Notes under the pieces: generated by a model
Told to the model about the DNA's origin: nothing
The model's database searches: none
Seen by the model: the letters and a program-made list of their open reading frames with translations, nothing else
DNA from: Streptomyces sp. CC208A
GTDB taxonomy: Bacteria > Actinomycetota > Actinomycetes > Streptomycetales > Streptomycetaceae
Assembly (NCBI RefSeq): GCF_030010625.1
Contig: NZ_JASCXN010000009.1
Location: forward strand, 1-64,000
DNA length: 64,000 nt
Direction of reading: 5' to 3'
Position numbers and translations under genes: made by a program
Shown: positions 1 to 7,070 of the stretch, one piece after another
How the letters are laid out: the number at the start of each line of letters is the position of its first letter
Numbering within the stretch: position 1 is the stretch's first letter

Positions 1-17
1 AAGAGGAGCCCACCGAA

Positions 18-221
18 GTGACCACACCCGCCACCGCCGGCCTGCTCCGCGTCGAGAAGGGCCAGGCCGATCCCGAGGAACTGGCCGCCCTCACCGCGGT
101 CCTGCTCGCCCGCGCCGCCACCCAGCCCGAACCCGCCGTAGCCGGCCACGCCCGCACCGCCGCCGGCTGGCGCCGCCTGGAGCGCGAGAACGGCTTCCGC
201 GCCCCGCACAGCTGGCGCTGA
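18..221 (+). CDS. accE: Acyl-CoA carboxylase epsilon subunit
   Basis: A 67-aa protein. Epsilon subunits stabilise the alpha/beta complex of actinobacterial acetyl-/propionyl-CoA carboxylases, which supply malonyl- and methylmalonyl-CoA. The N-terminal stretch RVEKGQADPEELAALTAVL is the typical epsilon-subunit helix, and the C-terminus W.R..R.NGFRAPHSWR resembles the end seen in many Streptomyces copies. The GTG start is preceded by an AGGAG ribosome site about 8 nt upstream. The beta subunit gene would be expected just before the window. A strong terminator follows at once. The family call is firm; which carboxylase it serves is not visible here. Confidence 0.85.
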   Translation: MTTPATAGLLRVEKGQADPEELAALTAVLLARAATQPEPAVAGHARTAAGWRRLERENGFRAPHSWR

Positions 222-241
222 CGCCCGCGGCACAGCACGAG

Positions 242-276
242 AAAGGGCCCCGCTCCTTCGAGGAGCGGGGCCCTTT
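242..276. terminator. Bidirectional hairpin terminator, accE/cvnD
   Basis: A 16-bp perfect stem (AAAGGGCCCCGCTCCT and its complement) with a 3-nt TCG loop lies between the converging accE and cvnD genes. It has A-rich and T-rich ends on both strands, so it can serve both. Nearly the same sequence recurs at 57652-57683. Confidence 0.85.
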
Positions 277-307
277 CGTGTCGCTGCCGACGACCCGTCG
301 GGACGGG

Positions 308-889
308 TTACCGCAGGCGGGCCATGAGGGCGTGCTCGACGAGGGTGATGAGCGCGCTCTTGGCGTCCGCGCGGTGGCGGGCGTCGGTGGTGATGATGGG
401 GGTGTCGGGGCCGATCTGGAGGGCCTCGCGGACTTCGTCGGGGGTGTAGGGCTGGTTTCCGTCGAAGCCGTTGAGGGCGATGACGAAGGGGAGGCCCGAG
501 TTCTCGAAGTAGTCGACGGCGGGGAAGCAGTCGGCGAGGCGGCGGGTGTCGACGAGGACGACGGCGCCGATGGCGCCGCGGACGAGGTCGTCCCACATGA
601 ACCAGAAGCGGTCCTGACCGGGGGTACCGAAGAGGTACAGGATCAGGTCCTGGTCCAGCGTGATGCGGCCGAAGTCCATGGCGACAGTCGTCGTCGTCTT
701 GTCGCCGGTGTGCGTGAGGTCGTCGATGCCCGCCGACGCGGACGTCATCACGGCCTCGGTACGCAGCGGGTTGATCTCCGAGACGGCGCCGACGAACGTG
801 GTCTTGCCCACGCCGAAGCCGCCCGCCACCACGATCTTCGCGCTGGTGGTAGAACGGGCCGCACCGCCGCTAGAGCTTGCGAAGTCCAC
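308..889 (-). CDS. cvnD: Conservon GTP/ATP-binding protein CvnD (first conservon)
   Basis: A 193-aa Ras/Gtr-like small GTPase of the conservon family. It is thought to act at the membrane as the nucleotide-dependent switch of a complex with CvnA, CvnB and CvnC. The P-loop GGFGVGKTT is at residues 23-31, and FGTPGQDRF near residue 90 resembles the G3 switch region. The NKxD motif is not in canonical form; VIALNGFDG lies at that place. The GTG start overlaps the 3' end of cvnC by 20 nt, implying coupling, with an AAGGGTG ribosome site just upstream. It is almost identical to the second cvnD at 5519-6100, including 362 bp with no nucleotide difference. Confidence 0.92.
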   Translation of the reverse strand: MDFASSSGGAARSTTSAKIVVAGGFGVGKTTFVGAVSEINPLRTEAVMTSASAGIDDLTHTGDKTTTTVAMDFGRITLDQDLILYLFGTPGQDRFWFMWDDLVRGAIGAVVLVDTRRLADCFPAVDYFENSGLPFVIALNGFDGNQPYTPDEVREALQIGPDTPIITTDARHRADAKSALITLVEHALMARLR

Positions 890-1394
890 TGAGCACCCTT
901 TCGAGCAGTGTCACGTCTGGCTGACCGCCGGCGGCCTCGTCGCCGCCGGGCTGGTGGATGGCGACAAGTCCGGCCTCGGCCAGGTCGGCGACGAGGATCC
1001 GGGCAACGCCGAGGGGGATGGAGAGAAGGGCCGAGATCTCCGCGACCGACTTGATCTCGAAGCACAGCCGGCAGATCCGCTGGTGCTCGGGCAACTGCCC
1101 CTGCAGCCGGGCCGGATCGGCCGTCGTACTGACCAGTGCCTCGATGGCGAGCTGGTAACGCGGCCGGGTCCGGCCACCGGTCATCGCGTAGGGACGCACG
1201 AGAGGGTTGTGCGCGCCGCCGCTCGCGGGGCGCTGGGCCGCCGGCCGCTGGGCCTGCGGCTGCCCGTACGACGGGGAGACCCCCTGTCCGCTGGGTGCGG
1301 AAGGGAAGTTGTACCGGTTCTGCGCGGTGTCGCCGAGCGGCGCCTGATGCGCATCGAAACCGTTGTAGGGGTTCGCCCCCGGGGGTGTTCCCAC
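870..1394 (-). CDS. cvnC: Conservon DUF742 protein CvnC (first conservon)
   Basis: A 174-aa DUF742 protein of the conservon complex. The conserved core LVRPYAMTGGRTRPRYQLAIEALVSTT is followed by a winged-helix-like region with HQRICRLC and LLSIPLGVARILVADLAE. Before it lies a long, poorly conserved Pro/Gly/Gln-rich N-terminus of about 70 residues that the sister CvnC mostly lacks. I chose the GTG at 1394 because GGAGGA sits about 5 nt upstream; an in-frame ATG at 1442 would add 16 residues. The 3' end overlaps cvnD. Confidence 0.85.
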   Translation of the reverse strand: MGTPPGANPYNGFDAHQAPLGDTAQNRYNFPSAPSGQGVSPSYGQPQAQRPAAQRPASGGAHNPLVRPYAMTGGRTRPRYQLAIEALVSTTADPARLQGQLPEHQRICRLCFEIKSVAEISALLSIPLGVARILVADLAEAGLVAIHQPGGDEAAGGQPDVTLLERVLSGLRKL

Positions 1395-1485
1395 GTCTCC
1401 TCCTCGACTGCCTCGCGGCCCATGTCCCTTGGACCGCGTCACCGCACCCTAACGGTGCGGTGACGTGGAACGCACTGTGTGTCTG

Positions 1486-1908
1486 TTAGTTGAGAAGACT
1501 TCCCTGGAGTTCCGCCCGCAGGTCCGGGGTGAGGACGGAACCCGCGCGGTCCACGAGCAGGGCCATCTCGTAGCCCACCAGACCGATGTCGGACTCCGGG
1601 TGGGCGAGGACGGCCAGCGAGGAGCCGTCCGAGATCGACATGATGAAGAGGAAGCCGCGCTCCATCTCCACCACGGTCTGGTTGACCGCGCCGCCCTCGA
1701 AGATCCGGGACGCGCCCGCGGTCAGCGAGGTCAGCCCGGAGGCGACCGCCGCCAGCTGGTCGGCACGGTCCCGGGGGAACCCCTCGGACATGGCCAGCAG
1801 GAGTCCGTCGGCGGAGACCACCACCGTGTGGGACACCCCGGGGGTGTTGTCCACGAAGTTGGTGATCAACCAGTTCAGATTCTGCGCCGCCTGGCTCATC
1901 GGGCTCAC
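1486..1908 (-). CDS. cvnB: Conservon roadblock/LC7 protein CvnB (first conservon)
   Basis: A 140-aa roadblock/LC7-domain protein, proposed to regulate the CvnD GTPase within the conservon. The core runs from MSQAAQNLNWLITNFVDNTPG through SADGLLLAMSEG to GYEMALLVDRAG. I placed the start at GTG 1908 (VSPMSQ) rather than ATG 1899: AGGAG is about 7 nt before the GTG but too far from the ATG, and this gives the same 140-aa length as the second CvnB. The start lies 1 nt after the cvnA stop codon, so translation is probably coupled. Confidence 0.88.
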   Translation of the reverse strand: MSPMSQAAQNLNWLITNFVDNTPGVSHTVVVSADGLLLAMSEGFPRDRADQLAAVASGLTSLTAGASRIFEGGAVNQTVVEMERGFLFIMSISDGSSLAVLAHPESDIGLVGYEMALLVDRAGSVLTPDLRAELQGSLLN

Positions 1909-1909
1909 A

Positions 1910-4900
1910 CTAACGCTCCTGGTTGTAGGTACTACCCGGGCCGAGGCCCGATCCGTTCGTGTCCGACCCCGCGGTGCGTCCCTGCTGGACACCGCGGCGC
2001 AGGTTGCTCAACCTGCCCCGCACGTCCTCGGGTGCGCGGGAGACCTGGGGGCCGCCCTGCGGGGTCTGCTCCGCGGTGCCCTCGACCAGGTTGGCCTTGG
2101 GGACGCGCCGGGGGAGACCGGACGGAGTGACCCCGCCCGCCTTCGGCTCGCGGAGCTTCTTGGCCTGCTCCCAGCGCTCGTCATTGGCCGAGCGCCATTC
2201 GTCGGAGCCGTCGTTCTCGTTCTTCTCGTCCTGCCCCGCCGGCTGCGCGGGCTGGGCCGGCGGTACGGGCCGCTGCGCCTGGGGCGCCTGCGGGGCGACA
2301 CCGCCGCGGCGCGGCAGACCGGCGTCGGTCAGTGCGTGGCCGGTGTCCGGAGCGGGACTCGGAGCCGGAGCCGGACGGTCGAAGCCTACGCGCTCACGGC
2401 CCTGTTCGGGAGCGGCCTGCGAAGATTCCGATTCCGGCCGGTAACCCTGGTCGAAAGCACCCTGGTAGGAGCTCTGCTCCGGCCACTGGCCCTGGTGGGA
2501 CCGGCCCTCGAACGCCTGGTCGTATCCGGCGTGGCCCGTCTCCTGGCTGCCGTACGCCGCTTCCGCATACGTCTGCTGCGGGTACGCCTCGGGCTGCTGG
2601 TCGTAGGTCTCGTAACCCTGCTGCTGCGGGTAGCCGTAGCCGTCCTGCGGCTGCTGCTCGTACCCCTGGGCGTAGTCCTGGTGGTACTCCTGGCCGTACT
2701 CCTGGGCCTGGCCCTGCTGCTGCTCGTAGCCGGAGCCGTACTCCTGGCCGTAGCCCTGCTCCTGGTCGTACTCGGAGCCGTACTCCTGGCCGTACTCCCG
2801 GCCCTGCTCCGTCTCGTCCTGGAAGAGCGGGCGGTCGCCGCCCTGCACCTGGGCCTCCAGGGCCGCGCGGCGCTCCTCGCGGTTCAGCGAGCGGTTGACC
2901 GGGTCCAGCCGGCGGCCCTCGTCCTGCTGCTCGTAGCGCGAGTCGTCGAAGCCGAGCTCGGCCGCGGTCCGCATCGGGGCCCCCGGGGCCTCGAAACCGG
3001 TCTGCTGCTGGTGCGGGATGATCTGGGAGACCGTGAAGTCGTCCTGGACCGGCTGCTCGCCACCGCCACCGTGGGTGATCGCGTCCGGCAGCATGATCAG
3101 CGAGGTGGTGCCCGCCTGCTCGCCCGAGGGGCGGAGCTGGACCCGGATGCCGTGGCGGTCGGAGAGCCGGCCGACCACGAACAGGCCCATGCGCTGGGAG
3201 ACGGCCGCGTCCACCGTCGGCGGGTTGGCCAGCTTGTGGTTGATGTCCGCGAAGTCCTCGGCGGTGAGGCCGATGCCCTTGTCGTGGATCTCGACCATCA
3301 CGCGCCCGTCGGGGAGACGGGTCGCGGTGACGCGGACCTTGGTCTGCGGGGAGGAGAACGTGGTGGCGTTCTCCAGGAGCTCGGCGAGCAGGTGCACGAG
3401 GTCGGTCACGGCCTGGCCGTGGATGTCGGCCTCCGGCACGCCCTCGATCTCGATGCGCTCGTACTGCTCCACCTCGGAGGAGGCGGCGCGCAGCACGTCG
3501 ACCAGCGGGACCGGCTGGTCCCAGCGGCGGCCCGGCTCCTCGCCGGCGAGGACGAGGAGGTTCTCGCCGTTGCGGCGCATACGGGTGGCCAGGTGGTCCA
3601 GCTTGAAGAGGTTCTCCAGCTGGTCCGGGTCGGCCTCGTTGTTCTCCAGGTCGGTGATGAGGGTCAGCTGGCCCTCGATCAGCGACTGGTTGCGGCGCGA
3701 GAGGTTGGTGAAGATCGCGTTGACGTTGCCGCGGAGCATGGCCTGCTCGGCGGCGAGCCGCACGGCCTCGCGGTGGACCTGGTCGAAGGCGCGGGCGACC
3801 TCGCCGATCTCGTCCTGCGAGTCGATCGGGATGGGCTGCACCCGGGTGTCGACCCGGCCGGGCTCGGTACGGGAGAGCTGGTCGACCAGCATCGGCAGGC
3901 GCTGCTCGGCGATGCCGAAGGCGGCGGTGCGCAGCTCGCTCATCGAGCGGCTCATCTGCCGGGCCATCATCCCGGCGAGGATGAAGGCGGCGAGCAGGGC
4001 GACGACGACGATGCCGCCGGTGACCCAGGCGTCCGTCTTGGCGTCGTCGGAGATCGTGGTGGCCTCGGCCACGGCCTTGTCGACGAGGACCTTCTCGACC
4101 TCGCTGTAGCCCTCGAACTTGGCGGTGGCGACCGCCAGCCAGGTCTCGGCGTTGATCCCCCTGGCCGCGAGGGCCTTGGCCGCGTCGGCGTCCTGGGCGC
4201 TGCCGATCGCGCCCGCGAGGCCGGAGTAGACCGAGCCGTCCTTGCCCTTGGGCAGGGTGATGCCGGCGGCCTGCATCCGCTTCTCGCCCTCGGCGGCCTT
4301 GCCGGTCATGACCTTCTTCAGCCGCTCGACGTCCTCGGCGGTGCCACCGGAGTTGTACTCGCCGAGGGCGATCTGCTCCAGGTAGTTGTACGAGTTGAAG
4401 GCGACGGACTGCTGGGCGAAGACGGCGGGCTTGGCGCTCGGCCGGACGAGCAGCTGGGTGCCGATGGAGCGCTGGAGCGACGCGGCGCCCTTGGCGAGCT
4501 GGATCGCGTAGACGGTCCGGCCGTAGCTGGTGACGTTGCCGGTGCCCAGGCCGAGCTCGTTGGAGAACTCCATGAGGTAGTGCTGCACGCCGGTGTACGC
4601 GAGCTGGGTGTTCACCGGGTCCTGCGAGGCCGTGTAGGCGATCTTGCGGAGCGCCGCGAGCTTGGGCTCCTCGTTCTTGAACGTCTGCAGACGCCGTTCG
4701 AGGCCCTGGCCCGACGGCATGTTCTCGACGGCCTTGTCGAAGGCGGCGCGGGCCGCGTCGGTGGCCGCGTACGCCTGGGTGATCTCCTGGCTGTCGCGGT
4801 CCTTGCCGGAGAGCAGCGGGGCGGCCGTCAGGTCGCGCTCGTTGAGGAGCGCGGTGGAGTACTCCGAGGCGGCGCGCACGATGCGCGCCGTCTTCTCGGC

Positions 4901-5167
4901 GTCCTGGGCCTCCTGCCAGGTGTCGATGGACCCCTTGACCTGGAAACCGCCCATGACGAGGCCGACGAGCACGGGTATGAGGAGGATCGCGTTCAGCCGG
5001 GTGGGCACGCGCCAGTTGCGCGGGGACAGCTTGCTGGAGCTGCCCCGGGGGGCGGGCGCGGGCTCGGGCGTCACCGGTACGTCCGCGGGCGACACCGCGC
5101 CGCGCGACGGCGGGGTGAAGTTGCCCCGCGCCTCCTGCTCCGCGGAGCTGTCCATGCTGCGCCTCAC
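1910..5167 (-). CDS. cvnA: Conservon sensor histidine-kinase-like protein CvnA (first conservon)
   Basis: A 1085-aa membrane sensor of the conservon. Layout: a Pro-rich cytosolic N-terminus; a membrane segment around residues 58-78 (LNAILLIPVLVGLVMGGF); a large external sensor region resembling the NIT domain; a second membrane segment (GGIVVVALLAAFILAGMMA); a HAMP linker; the helix FKLDHLATRMRRN with a pseudo-H-box; and a HATPase fold around residues 580-690 (LLAELLENATTFSSPQ, GIGL, GLFVVGRLS). The tail is unusual: about 90 residues dominated by Tyr, Gln, Gly and Glu (EYGQEYGSEYDQEQGYGQEY and similar). The GTG at 5167 has GAGAGG 11 nt upstream; ATG 5155 is an alternative. By position this is probably cvn2 of S. 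coelicolor nomenclature (from memory). Confidence 0.88.
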   Translation of the reverse strand: MRRSMDSSAEQEARGNFTPPSRGAVSPADVPVTPEPAPAPRGSSSKLSPRNWRVPTRLNAILLIPVLVGLVMGGFQVKGSIDTWQEAQDAEKTARIVRAASEYSTALLNERDLTAAPLLSGKDRDSQEITQAYAATDAARAAFDKAVENMPSGQGLERRLQTFKNEEPKLAALRKIAYTASQDPVNTQLAYTGVQHYLMEFSNELGLGTGNVTSYGRTVYAIQLAKGAASLQRSIGTQLLVRPSAKPAVFAQQSVAFNSYNYLEQIALGEYNSGGTAEDVERLKKVMTGKAAEGEKRMQAAGITLPKGKDGSVYSGLAGAIGSAQDADAAKALAARGINAETWLAVATAKFEGYSEVEKVLVDKAVAEATTISDDAKTDAWVTGGIVVVALLAAFILAGMMARQMSRSMSELRTAAFGIAEQRLPMLVDQLSRTEPGRVDTRVQPIPIDSQDEIGEVARAFDQVHREAVRLAAEQAMLRGNVNAIFTNLSRRNQSLIEGQLTLITDLENNEADPDQLENLFKLDHLATRMRRNGENLLVLAGEEPGRRWDQPVPLVDVLRAASSEVEQYERIEIEGVPEADIHGQAVTDLVHLLAELLENATTFSSPQTKVRVTATRLPDGRVMVEIHDKGIGLTAEDFADINHKLANPPTVDAAVSQRMGLFVVGRLSDRHGIRVQLRPSGEQAGTTSLIMLPDAITHGGGGEQPVQDDFTVSQIIPHQQQTGFEAPGAPMRTAAELGFDDSRYEQQDEGRRLDPVNRSLNREERRAALEAQVQGGDRPLFQDETEQGREYGQEYGSEYDQEQGYGQEYGSGYEQQQGQAQEYGQEYHQDYAQGYEQQPQDGYGYPQQQGYETYDQQPEAYPQQTYAEAAYGSQETGHAGYDQAFEGRSHQGQWPEQSSYQGAFDQGYRPESESSQAAPEQGRERVGFDRPAPAPSPAPDTGHALTDAGLPRRGGVAPQAPQAQRPVPPAQPAQPAGQDEKNENDGSDEWRSANDERWEQAKKLREPKAGGVTPSGLPRRVPKANLVEGTAEQTPQGGPQVSRAPEDVRGRLSNLRRGVQQGRTAGSDTNGSGLGPGSTYNQER

Positions 5168-5518
5168 TCGACCAACAACCTCTCGGCGTCGGCACCTACG
5201 TCGTGCCGGTGTTTCGTTCAGGGCCGTACTACTCGGGAGTTCATGAATTGCAGCACGTGAAGGGGGCCGGTTCCAAACAGTGGGACGGGCCCGCTTTCCG
5301 TGGTCCACGCCTCACCTAAAACGGGCATAAAGAGCGAGCCCCGCCAAATGGCGGGGCTCATGTGAGCGCAGTGACACCGATCGGATGCGTCGGGTGTCCG
5401 AGGCGCCCGAATTCTCTGTCGAAATGTTATGAAGCCCGGGCCGGCCCGTGGCCAAGGACACAGCTCGGCCCCGGCCGTCCCGATCCGGCGGCATATGACA
5501 ACTGCCCAGGTGGGAAGG
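5168..5518. other. Spacer between the two conservons
   Basis: About 350 bp without a gene, less GC-rich than its surroundings. It must hold the promoter of the first conservon and the end of the second. A hairpin at 5336-5359 is the only clear structure. The GAGAGGTTG sequence just upstream of the cvnA start resembles the leader of the second cvnA (AGAGGTTG), which suggests duplicated 5' leaders. I see no convincing -10/-35 pair. Confidence 0.5.
5336..5359 (-). terminator. Probable terminator of the second conservon
   Basis: A 10-bp perfect stem GAGCCCCGCC/GGCGGGGCTC with a 4-nt AAAT loop. On the minus strand it is followed by GCTCTTTAT, a weak U-run. It lies about 160 nt beyond the stop of the downstream cvnD. 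Confidence 0.55.
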
Positions 5519-6100
5519 CTACTTGAGCCGGGCCATGAGGGCGTGCTCGACGAGGGTGATGAGCGCGCTCTTGGCGTCCGCGCGGTGGCGGGCGTCGGTG
5601 GTGATGATGGGGGTGTCGGGGCCGATCTGGAGGGCCTCGCGGACTTCGTCGGGGGTGTAGGGCTGGTTTCCGTCGAAGCCGTTGAGGGCGATGACGAAGG
5701 GGAGGCCCGAGTTCTCGAAGTAGTCGACGGCGGGGAAGCAGTCGGCGAGGCGGCGGGTGTCGACGAGGACGACGGCGCCGATGGCGCCGCGGACGAGGTC
5801 GTCCCACATGAACCAGAAGCGGTCCTGACCGGGGGTACCGAAGAGGTACAGGATCAGGTCCTGGTCCAGCGTGATGCGGCCGAAGTCCATCGCCACCGTG
5901 GTGGTGGTCTTGCCGCCGGTGTGGGTCAGGTCGTCGATCCCGGCGGAGGCCGCGGTCATCACGGCCTCGGTACGCAGCGGGTTGATCTCCGAGACGGCGC
6001 CGACGAACGTGGTCTTGCCCACGCCGAAGCCGCCGGCCACCACGATCTTCGCGCTGGTGGTCGATCTGGCGGCGTCGCCGCTAGAGCTTGCGAAGTCCAC
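5519..6100 (-). CDS. cvnD: Conservon GTP/ATP-binding protein CvnD (second conservon)
   Basis: A 193-aa conservon GTPase, nearly identical to the first CvnD, with the same P-loop GGFGVGKTT and the FGTPGQDRF segment. Differences sit at the extreme C-terminus (ARLK versus ARLR), around the first 15 residues, and in a few mid-protein positions such as THTGGKTT versus THTGDKTT. The gene overlaps cvnC by 20 nt exactly as in the sister operon. The 362-bp block 5529-5890 is base-for-base identical to 318-679, which points to recent gene conversion rather than selection on protein alone. Confidence 0.92.
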   Translation of the reverse strand: MDFASSSGDAARSTTSAKIVVAGGFGVGKTTFVGAVSEINPLRTEAVMTAASAGIDDLTHTGGKTTTTVAMDFGRITLDQDLILYLFGTPGQDRFWFMWDDLVRGAIGAVVLVDTRRLADCFPAVDYFENSGLPFVIALNGFDGNQPYTPDEVREALQIGPDTPIITTDARHRADAKSALITLVEHALMARLK

Positions 6101-6491
6101 TGAGCACCCTTTCGAGCAGTGTCACGTCCGGCGTGCCGCCGGCTTCTCCGTTGCCCGGCTGGTGGATCGCCACCATGCCCGCCTCGGCCAGGTCGGCCAC
6201 GAGGATCCGGGCGACACCGAGCGGCATCGTCAGCAGGGCGGACACCTCGGCCACCGACTTGACCTCACGGCACAGGTGGCAGATGCGCTGGTGCTCGGGG
6301 AGGAGCGTGGCGAGGTGCGCCGGGTCGGCCGTGGTGCTGACCAGGGCCTCGATGGCGAGCTGGTAACGCGGCCGGGTCCGGCCGCCGGTCATCGCGTACG
6401 GACGGACCAGCGGCTGGTCGCCCTCATGACCGTACGGATCGTCCTGGGACGAGCCGCCGTACGGATCGTGAGTGGCGGGGGGCGGTGTCAT
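6081..6491 (-). CDS. cvnC: Conservon DUF742 protein CvnC (second conservon)
   Basis: A 136-aa DUF742 protein. A short Asp/Pro/Gly N-terminus (MTPPPATHDPYGG) precedes the conserved LVRPYAMTGGRTRPRYQLAIEALVSTT and the LLTMPLGVARILVADLAEAGMVAIH region. The ATG has GGAGG 5 nt upstream. The gap back to cvnB is about 155 bp, unusually long inside a conservon; a -10-like signal there could drive cvnCD separately, but I cannot show it. Confidence 0.88.
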   Translation of the reverse strand: MTPPPATHDPYGGSSQDDPYGHEGDQPLVRPYAMTGGRTRPRYQLAIEALVSTTADPAHLATLLPEHQRICHLCREVKSVAEVSALLTMPLGVARILVADLAEAGMVAIHQPGNGEAGGTPDVTLLERVLSGLRKL

Positions 6492-6647
6492 GAATCCTCC
6501 GGGCGTGACAGCAAGACTTCTGCCGTCTGATGGGGCCGGTGGGGGGCCGGGTGGGGCGGCCGGACGGTGAACGGTGCGGGGGCGGTACGTGAGGGGGAGG
6601 TACCGCCCCGTCGAGGGGAGGGCGGGTGCCGCGGGCGGGTGGGGCCG

Positions 6648-7070
6648 CTAGTGCAGCAGGCTGCCCTGGAGCTCCGCGCGGAGATCCGGGGTGAGGACGC
6701 TGCCGGCCCGGTCGACCAGCAGCGTCATCTCGTAGCCCACGAGGCCGATGTCGCACTCGGGGTGCGCGAGCACGGCCAGCGAGGAGCCGTCCGAGACCTG
6801 CATGAGGAAGAGGAAGCCGCGCTCCATCTCCACCACGGTCTGGGCCACGGGACCGCCCTCGAAGATCCGGGAGGCGCCCGCGGTCAGCGAGGTGAGTCCG
6901 GACGCGACCGCCGCCAGCTGGTCGGCGCGGTCACGGGGGAATCCTTCGGACATGGCCAGCAGAAGGCCGTCGGCGGAGACCACCACTGTGTGGGACACCC
7001 CGGGGGTGTTGTCCACGAAGTTGGTGATCAACCAGTTCAGATTCTGCGCCGCCTGGCTCATCGCGCTCAA
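6648..7070 (-). CDS. cvnB: Conservon roadblock/LC7 protein CvnB (second conservon)
   Basis: A 140-aa roadblock/LC7 protein, close to the first CvnB over its whole length. The start is TTG at 7070 (read as MSAMSQAAQ), directly abutting the cvnA TAG stop. AGGAG lies 6 nt before the TTG and 15 nt before the alternative ATG at 7061, so the TTG is preferred. The arrangement mirrors the GTG start of the sister gene. Confidence 0.88.
   Translation of the reverse strand: MSAMSQAAQNLNWLITNFVDNTPGVSHTVVVSADGLLLAMSEGFPRDRADQLAAVASGLTSLTAGASRIFEGGPVAQTVVEMERGFLFLMQVSDGSSLAVLAHPECDIGLVGYEMTLLVDRAGSVLTPDLRAELQGSLLH

Noticed and set aside
1586..5260. Very long plus-strand open frame (over 1200 codons) opposite the first cvnA
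   Set aside because: It is the antisense shadow of a high-GC gene. Its protein has no family motifs, while the minus strand has a clear CvnA with membrane and ATPase motifs.
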